Notes: a model not told the origin generated them from the letters alone. A stretch of 64,000 nt of DNA from Pedobacter ghigonis (GCF_903166585.1 NZ_CAESCM010000013.1:62001-126000), one strand, 5' to 3'; counted from the first letter of the stretch, positions 42,710-51,503 are shown. Numbers and translations are program-made.

Positions 42710-44395
42710 ATGAAACATTTATACATCCTCGTTTTTTCGGCCTTTATAGCTTTTAACCTGCAGGCCCAGGGCGTACTCAAAAGCAACGCAACTTATAAAA
42801 TTACTTACTTCCGTTCGGCCGATGGCAAACCAAAGGAAGACCGGAATGCCACGGTAGTTATTGCAGATGCCAAACAGAATTTAATCAGCAATGCCAATAT
42901 TCTGGATAACAAGGCAAAATATCCTTACGAGCAAAGCCTGGTTAGCAAACCTGCGCAAATTTTGTTTCAGATTGCCGATTTAAGCGCCGCCAGTCAGATT
43001 GCAACTGTTGATAGTGCGGCAATTGGAAAACAGGTTTTTGAATACAGCAACGATACCAAAGTAATACTGGGTTATACCTGTAAAAAGGCTACTACAGTGG
43101 TAAACTCTAACCGCATCGATTTATGGTACACAAGCGATGCCGGTATTAAAGCTGCACCAACTGTTTTAGGCCAAAACCTGGGTTTGGTGTTGGAGCAGGT
43201 ACGCAATGGCAGCAGCTATGTTACCGCAACTAAAATCGAAGCAGTTAAAAATGTAAAACAGATTGATTTAGCGAAGATAAATACAAACCTGAGCGATGGC
43301 TTAACCTATAAAGATTTGTTGTGGAAAAGCAGGTTTACCACGCTTAGCGTGTTTAGCAACGAAACCATCAACTTTATCGATAAGCCCCAATCAAACGATT
43401 CGGTTTTTCGTTTTGCCGGTGGAACCGTGATAGCACGAAAAGTTAAATTTCCGGCTTATACCGGTAGCCCAAATGTTTTTGTTGATTTAACAGAACAATC
43501 AAACGGCGATGCCTACGACAGGACGGGATCCGTATTTGTAATCCCAACCGATAAAACAATTAGTTTAATGGATGCCCTGAAAAATTCGGTGAAAGACCTG
43601 CCGGTTTACGATAACGGCAATGGAAAAAAATACCAGGGCGTAGTGGCTACGGCCAATTATAATCCGGTAATTGAATTGATGCGCTTTTTTACGCCTTTTG
43701 GTGTAGGCAAGTACAATACTTTAAAACTAAAAGATAAAAACTGGGCCGAAAAAGTTTATTACAGACAGGATATTTCGGAACTCTTTCCTTTATTGAGTGG
43801 GAAGGAAGCCTGGGTTGCTGTTTTTATTGGTAATTATGACAAAGGCGGACACAAAGTTTCGATGAACATCACACTGCATAATGGAGGTCGTGGAGAAAGC
43901 AAAAAAGAAGTGATTATGCCACTATTCAATTCGACCAATGTAATGGAAATGGCCGGACAAGAATACGCCACCATGTTTAGCAGCGAAAAAGGTCTTGAAG
44001 TTTCTTTCACGCTAGATAAAGATGTAAAAGATGCCAAATTGCGTTACATTACCACAGGCCATGGCGGCTGGGGAAATGGCGACGAGTTTGTGCCGCGGAA
44101 AAATACAATATGGCTCGATAATAAAGAAACATTTGCTTTTACCCCATGGCGACAGGATTGTGGTTCGTACCGCTTATCTAACCCCGCTTCAGGTAACTTC
44201 GAAACAGGGCTTTCATCATCAGATTTAAGCCGGTCTAACTGGTGCCCGGGTACAGTTACCAATCCCAACTGGATTAGCCTCGGCGATTTAAAAGCGGGTG
44301 AGCATACCATTAAAGTTACTATCCCTATGGGTAAGCCTGAGGGATCGAGCTCCAGCGCCTGGAACGTTTCGGGGGTATTGTTGGGTACAGAATAG
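42710..44395 (+). CDS. secreted GLPGLI-PNGase F-like protein
   Basis: A protein of 561 residues with a signal peptide (LYILVFSAFIAFNLQAQ). Residues about 20-190 resemble the GLPGLI domain (AKYPYEQSLVSKPAQ; VILGYTCKKATT; DLWYTSDAG). The rest aligns by eye with peptide-N-glycosidase F, which removes N-glycans from Asn. GDAYDRTGSVFV (D270) matches PNGase F CDEWDRYANVYV with its catalytic Asp. TGHGGWGNGDEFVPRKN (E459) matches the SGWGH...CAEWCFRTH region with its essential Glu, and RSNWCPG matches the AGWCPG motif. Both catalytic positions are kept, so activity on glycopeptides is plausible but unproven. The fusion partner is unusual. It is transcribed alone from its own promoter. Confidence 0.82.
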   Translation: MKHLYILVFSAFIAFNLQAQGVLKSNATYKITYFRSADGKPKEDRNATVVIADAKQNLISNANILDNKAKYPYEQSLVSKPAQILFQIADLSAASQIATVDSAAIGKQVFEYSNDTKVILGYTCKKATTVVNSNRIDLWYTSDAGIKAAPTVLGQNLGLVLEQVRNGSSYVTATKIEAVKNVKQIDLAKINTNLSDGLTYKDLLWKSRFTTLSVFSNETINFIDKPQSNDSVFRFAGGTVIARKVKFPAYTGSPNVFVDLTEQSNGDAYDRTGSVFVIPTDKTISLMDALKNSVKDLPVYDNGNGKKYQGVVATANYNPVIELMRFFTPFGVGKYNTLKLKDKNWAEKVYYRQDISELFPLLSGKEAWVAVFIGNYDKGGHKVSMNITLHNGGRGESKKEVIMPLFNSTNVMEMAGQEYATMFSSEKGLEVSFTLDKDVKDAKLRYITTGHGGWGNGDEFVPRKNTIWLDNKETFAFTPWRQDCGSYRLSNPASGNFETGLSSSDLSRSNWCPGTVTNPNWISLGDLKAGEHTIKVTIPMGKPEGSSSSAWNVSGVLLGTE

Positions 44396-44425
44396 TTTTC
44401 TAGTTTTTCATTCAGCCGTCACTTC

Positions 44426-44510
44426 GATCGCAGTGCCTGCCCGTACAGACGGGGAGAAATCTGTTAAGCATTTCTTTGTTCGGTTGGTGCGACACCAGCC
44501 GATAGGATCG
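44426..44510. repeat. composite intergenic repeat upstream of parC
   Basis: A CGATCGCAGTGCCTGCCCGT segment followed by ACAGACGGGGAGAAATC is closely related to 8195-8255 but lacks the 18-bp palindrome. A hairpin CGGTTGGTG/CACCAGCCG (about 44481-44502) follows, related to one at about 33328-33347. Confidence 0.7.
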
Positions 44511-44591
44511 ACATAGCCCAAATGTGAATAACCAATATTTAACTGTATTATCCTTTTTATTATATTTACAGCTGCCAATTTTTGTATATAA

Positions 44592-47399
44592 ATGAGTGAA
44601 GAACTAGACCCAAACATCAACGAAGAACACAAACATACCATAACACCAATTAACGGTTTATACGAAAACTGGTTTCTCGATTATGCGTCTTATGTAATTC
44701 TGGATAGGGCGGTTCCACACATTAACGATGGTTTGAAGCCCGTTCAACGCCGTATTATGCACTCCTTAAAGGAGATGGATGATGGTCGTTTTAACAAGGC
44801 AGCCAACGTAATTGGTAACACCATGAAATACCATCCTCATGGTGATGCCTCTATCGGCGATGCCATGGTACAGATTGGGCAAAAAGACCTGCTGATTGAT
44901 ATGCAGGGTAACTGGGGAGATCCGGTTACCGGCGATAGTGCTGCTGCACCCCGTTATATCGAAGCACGTTTATCGAAATTTGCCAACGAAGTGGTGTTCA
45001 ATCCCGATACTACCGAATGGCAGTTAAGTTACGATGGGCGTAACAACGAACCCATTACCTTACCGGTTAAGTTTCCTTTACTATTGGCGCAAGGTGCCGA
45101 AGGTATTGCCGTAGGTTTAGCCACCAAAGTAATGCCGCACAATTTTGTCGAATTGCTAGATGCATCGATAGAAGCACTGAAAGGTGTTCGCCCCAATATT
45201 ATGCCCGATTTCTTTACGGGTGGTATGGCCGATTTTTCGAATTATAATGAAGGTCAGCGCGGAGGTAAAATACGCGTAAGGGCAAAAATTACTGAAAAGG
45301 ATAAAAAGACACTGGTAATTACCGAAGTGCCTTTCAGTACCACCACTGGTTCGGTTATCGATAGTATTTTATCGGCCAACGATAAAGGTAAGATCAAAAT
45401 CAAAAAAATTGAAGACAATACTGCTGCCAATGTAGAAATTGTAGTGCATCTGGCACCTGGTATTTCTCCGGATGTGACGATTGATGCGCTGTACGCTTTT
45501 ACGGCCTGTGAGGTTTCCATTTCTCCCAATACCTGTATTATCCAGGGAGATAAGCCACACTTTTTAAGTGTGAACGATATCCTGATCGAAAATACAAAAC
45601 ACACCAAAGGCTTACTTAAAAAAGAGCTCGAAATCCGCCTGCATGAATTGCAGGAGAAAATTTTCTTCAGCTCCCTGCTCAAAATATTTATTCAGGAGGG
45701 GATGTATAAAAACCCCGAATACGAAAACTCGAGTAATTTCGAAACCGTGGTTGAGGTATTGCACATTTTGTTCGATCCTTTCAAGCCATCGCTTTACCGC
45801 GAAATCCTGCCCGAAGATTTCAAGAAGCTAATCGATAAGCCGATGAGTAGCATCACCCGTTTTGATGTGAAAAAGGCAGATGAGCAGATGAAGAACCTGG
45901 AAGATGAAATTAAAGTGGTTAAAAACCATTTGAAACATCTTACTGATTATGCCATTGCCTGGTTTCAGAAACTGAAAGACAAATATGGTAAGGGGAGAGA
46001 GCGTAAAACAGAAATCCGTTTGTTTGATCGGGTTGAAGCTTCGAAAGTTGCATTAGCCAACGTAAAATTATATGTAAACCGTGTTGATGGTTTTGTAGGC
46101 TCAGGCTTGCGTAAAGATGAATTCGTAGCCGATTGCTCGGATATTGATGAAATTATCGTTTTCCGCGAAGATGGTAAATGTATCATTACCAAAGTGGCCG
46201 ATAAAACCTTTGTAGGCAAAGGCATTATACATGTACAGGTGTTCAAGAAAAACGACGAGCGTACCGTTTATAACATGGTTTATAAAGATGGTGCCAGTGG
46301 AACCTCGTACATTAAACGTTTTTCGGTTGTGGGCGTAACCCGCGATAAGGAATACGATTTAACCAAAGGATCAAAAGGTTCGAAGGTATTGTACTTTACC
46401 GCTAACCCTAACGGAGAAGCCGAAATTATAAATGTTGCCTTAAAACCACATTCGAAATTGCGTAAGCTGCAGTTCGATCTGGATTTTGCCGAAGTGGCCA
46501 TTAAAGGCCGTGGTTCGCAAGGTAATATTGTATCGAAATATCCGGTTAAAAAGATCATTTTAAAAAGTAAAGGTGTTTCTACTCTATCCGGACTTAAAAT
46601 TTGGTACGATGACTTGTTAAAACGCCTGAATGTTGATGGACGTGGTAAATACCTGGGCGAGTTTGATGGCGACGACCGTATTTTACAGGTACACAAAGAT
46701 GGTTACTACGAGTTGAGTTCGTTCGATTTAACGAACCACTTTGACGATAATCTGCTCTTGATTCAGAAGTTTGATCCTGAAAGGGTTTTTGCTGCAGTTC
46801 ACTTTGAAGGTAAAGCGCAGAATTATTTTATCAAGCGTTTTGCATTCGAATTACAGGCCAATGGTAAGAAAACCATTTTTATCAGCGAAGAGCAGAAATC
46901 GAGATTATTACATTTAACTGCCAACCCTGCGGCCAAAATTATAGTCGATGTATTGAAAGGTAAAACACAGGTTCCGGAAACCCTGGATCTGGTATTGGCC
47001 GAACTGATCGATGTTAAAGGTTTAAAGGCAAATGGTAATCGTTTATCGCCGCACGATGTACAAAAAGTTGTTTTAGAAGAGCCTGAGATTGAAGAAGAGG
47101 AAGAAGTAGAAATACCTGCCGAAGATGATAACAACAATCAGGAAGGGGAGGAAGAAGCTGCTGAAGAAACGACCGAAACTGCCGAAGCAGTAGAAAAAAC
47201 TGCCGATGAACCTGTTGTAGAAAAGGTAAAGCCAAAGTTCGAACGTACAGAAACGCCTGCACCTAAAACAGAAAAACCTGCACCGGCCCAAAAAGAAGCG
47301 CCAAAAGCTGAAGAAAAGCCTGTAAAAAAGGTAGACTTTGAAATTACCAACCCTGATGATATCGATATTGATGACAAGGGACAAATTGGTTTGTTTTAA
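44592..47399 (+). CDS. parC: DNA topoisomerase IV subunit A (ParC/GyrA family)
   Basis: The DNA-breaking subunit partnering ParE. It has 935 residues. The winged-helix region contains PHGDASIGDAM and AAPRYIEARL with the catalytic Tyr122. Tower and coiled-coil regions extend to about 480, followed by a beta-pinwheel C-terminal domain (about 490-820) of divergent blades. The last 110 residues are an acidic, Glu/Ala/Pro/Lys-rich disordered tail (EEEEEVEIPAEDDNNNQEGE onwards) ending in DIDDKGQIGLF; such tails are common in Bacteroidota ParC. Given the separately located ParE, ParC is preferred over GyrA, although names in this phylum are used loosely. Confidence 0.93.
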   Translation: MSEELDPNINEEHKHTITPINGLYENWFLDYASYVILDRAVPHINDGLKPVQRRIMHSLKEMDDGRFNKAANVIGNTMKYHPHGDASIGDAMVQIGQKDLLIDMQGNWGDPVTGDSAAAPRYIEARLSKFANEVVFNPDTTEWQLSYDGRNNEPITLPVKFPLLLAQGAEGIAVGLATKVMPHNFVELLDASIEALKGVRPNIMPDFFTGGMADFSNYNEGQRGGKIRVRAKITEKDKKTLVITEVPFSTTTGSVIDSILSANDKGKIKIKKIEDNTAANVEIVVHLAPGISPDVTIDALYAFTACEVSISPNTCIIQGDKPHFLSVNDILIENTKHTKGLLKKELEIRLHELQEKIFFSSLLKIFIQEGMYKNPEYENSSNFETVVEVLHILFDPFKPSLYREILPEDFKKLIDKPMSSITRFDVKKADEQMKNLEDEIKVVKNHLKHLTDYAIAWFQKLKDKYGKGRERKTEIRLFDRVEASKVALANVKLYVNRVDGFVGSGLRKDEFVADCSDIDEIIVFREDGKCIITKVADKTFVGKGIIHVQVFKKNDERTVYNMVYKDGASGTSYIKRFSVVGVTRDKEYDLTKGSKGSKVLYFTANPNGEAEIINVALKPHSKLRKLQFDLDFAEVAIKGRGSQGNIVSKYPVKKIILKSKGVSTLSGLKIWYDDLLKRLNVDGRGKYLGEFDGDDRILQVHKDGYYELSSFDLTNHFDDNLLLIQKFDPERVFAAVHFEGKAQNYFIKRFAFELQANGKKTIFISEEQKSRLLHLTANPAAKIIVDVLKGKTQVPETLDLVLAELIDVKGLKANGNRLSPHDVQKVVLEEPEIEEEEEVEIPAEDDNNNQEGEEEAAEETTETAEAVEKTADEPVVEKVKPKFERTETPAPKTEKPAPAQKEAPKAEEKPVKKVDFEITNPDDIDIDDKGQIGLF

Positions 47400-47443
47400 T
47401 CACATTTAAACTTTAATTATCGGAGGCATACACTCCGGTAACT

Positions 47444-47527
47444 CGTCATTCCCACGCAGGTGGGAATCTTAATGCTTTTGCTTTAGGATTCCCATCCGAT
47501 AGTTATCGGATCAAGTTGGGAATGACG
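47444..47527. repeat. long inverted repeat enclosing a degenerate 18-bp palindrome (copy 4)
   Basis: Outer arms CGTCATTCCCA (47444-47454) / TGGGAATGACG (47517-47527) enclose ATCCGATAGTTATCGGAT (47494-47511), a one-base variant of the palindrome at 4698, 7658 and 8202. It lies between parC and the thiamine operon and may terminate parC. Confidence 0.8.
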
Positions 47528-47605
47528 ATCTTCTTATCGTTAACCAAAACAACATTCTAAACGTCACAAAATCTAATAAAAAACAAAACCTTCCTTTTTT
47601 AAACC

Positions 47606-47613
47606 TATATTTG
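47606..47613 (+). promoter_or_regulatory. probable -7 box before the TPP riboswitch
   Basis: TATATTTG is an exact match to TAnnTTTG, placed about 6 bp before the first riboswitch bases, as expected for a transcript starting at about 47618. Confidence 0.5.
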
Positions 47614-47618
47614 CCCTG

Positions 47619-47802
47619 CTCAAAGGGGTGCTTATTGGTTCAGAAATTCTTTTCAACCAGTTTGCTGAGATTACACCCGTTTTAAGGCTAAAGATAAAAA
47701 GGTAAAAGGCAAAAGGTTTTTCAACCCTCCACCTCCAAACCCTCTCTCTTTAACCTTAAATGAACCTGATGCGGATAATACCGACGTAGGAAGGAGGTTA
47801 AC
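47619..47802 (+). promoter_or_regulatory. TPP riboswitch (THI element)
   Basis: The conserved core is unmistakable: GGGGTGCTT (about 47625), the pyrimidine-sensing CTGAGATTACACCC (47665-47678), and the GAACCTGATGCGGATAATAC (from 47762) followed by CGACGTAGGAAGGAGG. The P2 arm pairs ATTGGTTC with CAACCAGTT and GGGGTG with CACCC. The variable P3 arm is unusually long (about 80 nt): TTTAAGGCTAAAGA (47681-47694) pairs with TCTTTAACCTTAAA (47747-47760) with one mismatch and holds simple-repeat DNA. Binding of thiamine pyrophosphate should repress the downstream transporter, probably through the hairpin at 47812-47833. Confidence 0.95.
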
Positions 47803-47811
47803 TTTTACCAT

Positions 47812-47846
47812 ACTGTTTCGCCCCGAAAACAGTTTTCAATTATTTT
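47812..47846 (+). terminator. candidate riboswitch expression platform hairpin
   Basis: ACTGTTT (47812-47818) pairs with AAACAGT (47827-47833), followed by T-rich sequence, 36 bp before the pnuT start. It may act as a terminator formed when the riboswitch is ligand-bound. An anti-terminator partner was not worked out. Confidence 0.5.
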
Positions 47847-47868
47847 TAGCATTAGCAAAATATTGTAA

Positions 47869-48495
47869 ATGAATTTTCAGGATTGGTTTAAGCTTTTTCA
47901 GGAGCAGATTGCACATACATCTTTTATCGAGTGGCTGGCTGTAGGTTTTGGTGTGACCGAAGTTTTACTGGCCAGAAAGAACAGCATTTGGCTTTATCCT
48001 ACGGGTATTATTTCTGTTCTTTTGTCTATGTTTCTGCTTTTAAATGTAAAACTATATGCAGAAACCCTGCTTAGCGTCTATTACCTGGTAATGAGCGTAT
48101 ATGGTTGGATCATCTGGAAGAAAAGGAAACAAGATGCCGAAAATCAGGTTTCGTGGTCAAACAACAATGAATTAAGCATTGCCGTATCGATCTCGGTAAT
48201 TGGTTTTGTGGTATTGTACCTGGTATTGCGTCATTTTACCGATTCGGATGTACCTCTTTTCGATGCCTTTGTTTCGGCTACTGCCTGGGCAGGCATGTGG
48301 TTACTGGCCAGACGTAAAATAGAAAACTGGATTTTCCTCAATATTTCGAACATTGTAGCCATTCCCTTATTGTTCCATAAAAAGTTGCCTTTAATGGCTT
48401 GTTTAACTACGTTTCTATTTACTGTGGCCATTTTCGGCTTTTTAGACTGGAAGAAGATTATCAATAAAAACAGGTTTAAATTAGCTCAATCTTAA
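47869..48495 (+). CDS. pnuT: PnuC-family transporter, probable thiamine transporter PnuT
   Basis: A protein of 208 residues with about seven hydrophobic helices, the size and layout of PnuC/PnuT. Family segments include WLAVGFGVTEVLLARKNSIWLYPTGIISVLL, YYLVMSVYGWIIWKK and VSATAWAGMWLLARRKIENWIFLNISNIVAIPL. PnuC proteins carry nicotinamide riboside, while members placed under a TPP riboswitch are the thiamine-specific PnuT group. The riboswitch directly upstream therefore sets the substrate prediction. The gene downstream begins 12 bp after the stop codon and probably shares the riboswitch. Confidence 0.92.
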   Translation: MNFQDWFKLFQEQIAHTSFIEWLAVGFGVTEVLLARKNSIWLYPTGIISVLLSMFLLLNVKLYAETLLSVYYLVMSVYGWIIWKKRKQDAENQVSWSNNNELSIAVSISVIGFVVLYLVLRHFTDSDVPLFDAFVSATAWAGMWLLARRKIENWIFLNISNIVAIPLLFHKKLPLMACLTTFLFTVAIFGFLDWKKIINKNRFKLAQS

Positions 48496-48507
48496 ACGGG
48501 AAATACT

Positions 48508-49596
48508 ATGGAAGACACCTTAACCCTTACCTGGCAGGAGAAAGTTGCCGAATATGCAGCGCTTTCAGAAGAAATGGGGCAACTGCATCCCGAAATACTG
48601 GAGCTGGCTTATCAGGAAAACTGGTTTAAACTTTTTGTACCCGAAGTTTATGGCGGCGCTAATAAAAAGTTACCCGAAATTTTGCGTTTAGAAGAACAGC
48701 TGGCCGAAGCCGATGGCAGTCTTGGCTGGACGGTCACCTTATGTGCCGGTGCAGGATGGTTTGCTGGTTTTCTAAATCCGGAGCTGGCAGCCGATATTTT
48801 TGCCAACCGGGAAGTGTGTTTTGCGGGGAGTGGGGCAGTGGGTGGTGAGGCTGTTAAAACGGAAACAGGCTATCGTATAAACGGGCAATGGAGCTATGCC
48901 AGCGGTGCATTGCATGCTACCATCTTTACAGCCAACTGTACGCTTAAAAACGAAAATGGTGAGGATATCCTGGATGAAAACAGTGAACCTGTAATCAAAT
49001 CATTTATCCTGAAAAAGGCTGAGGTTAATATTTTGCCCGGCTGGTCTTATTTTGGTTTAATGGCTACAGGCAGTCATGCTTTTGAGGTAAAAGACCTCGA
49101 AGTGCCCGAAAACAGAACATTCACCATCAATGAAGATATCCTCGTAGCAGATTCGGGCTTTGATTATCCCTTTTTGCAGCTTGCCGAAACTACATTAGCG
49201 GTAAACAGCCTGGGCATGACCAATCATTTTATTCAGCTGGCAGAACAATCATTTCATTCGCGTTCCAGTATGCGGAGATTTAGCGAAGCCCAAATACAGT
49301 TCTTTACCAGCGAATTAAACCGCTGCAAAAATGAGGTGCAAATGCTAAGGGAACAATTCTATACTGCATTTGATGAATCGTGGACTGAGTTAATGAACAA
49401 TGGTCAAATTACCGATGCTAAACTAAATGAAGTCAGTTCAATCAGTCGTAAACTGGTTCATACCTGTTGGCGTACTGCAAGTGTTTTGTTTCCGTATTGT
49501 GGTTTAGAGGCGGCAAAAAAGGGATCGGAGATTAATCGGGTATGGAGGGATATACACACCGCCAGCCAACACGGGTTGCTTACTTTTGAGGTTTAA
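48508..49596 (+). CDS. acyl-CoA dehydrogenase-like flavoprotein (group D monooxygenase-type)
   Basis: A protein of 362 residues of the acyl-CoA dehydrogenase fold: N-terminal helices (LTWQEKVAEYAALSEEMGQLHPEILELAYQENWFKLFVPEVYGG), a middle beta domain (YRINGQWSYASGALHATIFTANC; HAFEVKDLEVPE) and a C-terminal helical domain ending INRVWRDIHTASQH. The short form, the absence of the usual catalytic-Glu context and the RDIHTASQH ending are closer to the DszC/HsaA-type flavin-dependent hydroxylases than to true dehydrogenases. It sits 12 bp behind pnuT and so is probably TPP-repressed. A role in using thiamine precursors or breakdown products is inferred from context only. Confidence 0.82.
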   Translation: MEDTLTLTWQEKVAEYAALSEEMGQLHPEILELAYQENWFKLFVPEVYGGANKKLPEILRLEEQLAEADGSLGWTVTLCAGAGWFAGFLNPELAADIFANREVCFAGSGAVGGEAVKTETGYRINGQWSYASGALHATIFTANCTLKNENGEDILDENSEPVIKSFILKKAEVNILPGWSYFGLMATGSHAFEVKDLEVPENRTFTINEDILVADSGFDYPFLQLAETTLAVNSLGMTNHFIQLAEQSFHSRSSMRRFSEAQIQFFTSELNRCKNEVQMLREQFYTAFDESWTELMNNGQITDAKLNEVSSISRKLVHTCWRTASVLFPYCGLEAAKKGSEINRVWRDIHTASQHGLLTFEV

Positions 49597-50139
49597 TTAC
49601 TCGAGGAGCTCAGGTTTGATTTTGTTCCTGAAATCTATTGCAAACTTATTTAACTTGGGTTGTATCACAAAAGAGCAGTAAGGTTTTCCCTGGTTATCGT
49701 TAAAATAATTCTGATGATAATCCTCAGCTTCGTAAAATTCAGTCGCAGCTACAACCTCAGTAATAATCGGTTTATCGAAAATATGCTGCTGGGTTAAGGC
49801 AGCAATCATTTGCTCAATTTGTGTTTTTTGATCATCGTTTTCGTAAAATATTACCGAACGGTATTGCGACCCAACATCGTTACCTTGCCTGTTTAGGGTA
49901 GTTGGGTTATGGGTTTTAAAGAATATAAATAAAAGTTCGTTGAAAGAAATAATGGTTTCATCAAAAATGAGCTGAACCACCTCTGCATGCCCGGTATTGC
50001 TATTGCAGATTTCCATGTATGTTGGATGCTTTAAATCACCTCCCATATAGCCAGAGGTAACCTTGGTTACTCCGCTCAGGGCCTGAAATACGGCTTCGGT
50101 GCACCAAAAGCAGCCTCCACCAAATGTTGCTGTTTGCAT
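49597..50139 (-). CDS. msrA: peptide methionine-S-sulfoxide reductase MsrA
   Basis: Repairs the S form of methionine sulfoxide. It has 180 residues with the catalytic ATFGGGCFWCTEAVF motif (Cys10 nucleophile, Cys13), the GYMGGDLKHPTYMEICNSNTGHAEVVQL block and the YHQNYF segment. There is no signal peptide, so it is cytosolic. Its stop codon directly abuts the stop of the preceding plus-strand flavoprotein gene, so the two genes converge with no spacer. Confidence 0.97.
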   Translation of the reverse strand: MQTATFGGGCFWCTEAVFQALSGVTKVTSGYMGGDLKHPTYMEICNSNTGHAEVVQLIFDETIISFNELLFIFFKTHNPTTLNRQGNDVGSQYRSVIFYENDDQKTQIEQMIAALTQQHIFDKPIITEVVAATEFYEAEDYHQNYFNDNQGKPYCSFVIQPKLNKFAIDFRNKIKPELLE

Positions 50140-50316
50140 ATCCTACCTGTTGTAAAATCTAGTCGACTAATTAATTGAATCAAAAAAACGATATTTTTTG
50201 ATATTAATTACAGTAGTTTGCCGAATATTCCTAGAAGTTTTAACGCTATCTGATTACATGTCGTCAAATAGGGGTAATATGAATTGCAAATAACAGTCAA
50301 AAAGAGTGTTTAAGTA

Positions 50317-50346
50317 AAAAGCCCGTAGAATTACGGGCTTTTTATA
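50317..50346 (-). terminator. intrinsic terminator
   Basis: AAAAGCCCGTA (50317-50327) and TACGGGCTTTT (50332-50342) form a tight stem with a GAAT loop. It lies just past the end of the minus-strand lipoprotein gene and upstream of msrA. Confidence 0.88.
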
Positions 50347-50355
50347 CGCTTTTAT

Positions 50356-51405
50356 TTATTGATACTGGATATAAATCGGTTTTGGTGTAAGTTTTAACAA
50401 CTCTTCAGGAGTCATTAGCCTGTTAGGCGCTTTTTTCAGGTCGTTTTTGTAAAACAGTTTGAAGCCTGTAAACTGAACCGGTTCGCTTTGGATAAAGTGT
50501 CTGTAGGTTCCTTTTTTTAATTCTGGTTCGCCCCATCCGTCCATGTGCATTACAATCTGAACCTCCGGGCGCAATTTAATGTTTTGCGAATTGGTTACCA
50601 TTTTCTTTGTAAAACGGTGAACGGTAAACACTTTTGGAGGCAGGTTATATTTTTTAACAATATCGGCTAGGTAACCCGATACATAGTTAATGTCTGCAGC
50701 ATCGTAAGTTCCGATTTTTTTGCCTGGTAATGAACCATCTTTCATCGAAAACTCAGGGTCGATACCCAAATGTACGTAAGGTAGCTCAAGATATTTTTCG
50801 ATGTGTGGTAATTCAGCTTTGATGTTACTCAATGCAACCTGTAAATCTAAAAATACAATGGTATTTGGCTGCATTTTGGCAATTTTTAAAACCGAATCGA
50901 TCTGTTTGTTGCCCATTCTGTTAATGTACTTACCGTCTTTACCTGGCGTACCACTTGCAACCGCAGCAATGTAATGTAAGCCTGGCTGTACCGGAGTAGA
51001 AGGATCGGCTTTTTCCCAGTGTTTAACTTCGGCGTTTAAGCGTTGCCACATTTCTTTAGGCGCATACTCGCCCAGGGCACCCATTTTTTTCGAATGAAGA
51101 TTTCCGTAATAAACCACAATGCGTTTAAAAGGTAAAATAGCACCAGCTAAAGGATAGGGTTGTTTTTTTACCGGCCACCGGCCTGTGGTATCGCCATTGG
51201 CCAGTTTTTTAGCTAAAGAATCATATAATTTAGGATCAACAGGCTTTATTACGTTCTCCGTAGAATCGGTTTTTTTCTTCGTCGAATCAGAAGAAAATAT
51301 TTTGCCGATACTGCTGCTGCTTTTGCCATCCGAATTACAGTTGGCAAACAAGCTGATTGCGGCAAAACCAAGTACTAGTGTGCCTGCTAATTGAGGAAAT
51401 TTCAT
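50356..51405 (-). CDS. lipoprotein of unknown function, TIM-barrel-like
   Basis: A protein of 349 residues. The signal peptide ends LFANC (lipobox, Cys about 23), followed by a Ser/Lys/Thr-rich linker of about 40 residues. The folded part contains RIVVYYGNLHSKKMG, HYIAAVASGTPGKDG, NTIVFLDLQVALSN, YVHLGIDPEFSM and VFTVHRFTKKMV. The alternation of hydrophobic strands with helices and the acidic strand ends suggest a (beta/alpha)8 glycosidase-like barrel, but I recognise no catalytic signature. The residues after the Cys (NSDGKSS) do not form a clear surface-export signal. It is transcribed alone. Confidence 0.75.
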   Translation of the reverse strand: MKFPQLAGTLVLGFAAISLFANCNSDGKSSSSIGKIFSSDSTKKKTDSTENVIKPVDPKLYDSLAKKLANGDTTGRWPVKKQPYPLAGAILPFKRIVVYYGNLHSKKMGALGEYAPKEMWQRLNAEVKHWEKADPSTPVQPGLHYIAAVASGTPGKDGKYINRMGNKQIDSVLKIAKMQPNTIVFLDLQVALSNIKAELPHIEKYLELPYVHLGIDPEFSMKDGSLPGKKIGTYDAADINYVSGYLADIVKKYNLPPKVFTVHRFTKKMVTNSQNIKLRPEVQIVMHMDGWGEPELKKGTYRHFIQSEPVQFTGFKLFYKNDLKKAPNRLMTPEELLKLTPKPIYIQYQ

Positions 51406-51503
51406 AGATTATTAAAATAATTAAAGTTTAGACAGTTTTCCGGTACTGTTTTGGGATGAAAGTAGGTTGGAATTCTGGTAGTTTAAAATAAAGTAATTAA
51501 CAT

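Noticed and set aside
46965..47384. Several open frames opposite the parC tail
   Set aside because: They are antisense shadows caused by the biased codon content of the Glu/Lys-rich tail and have low-complexity Phe/Ser/Leu products.
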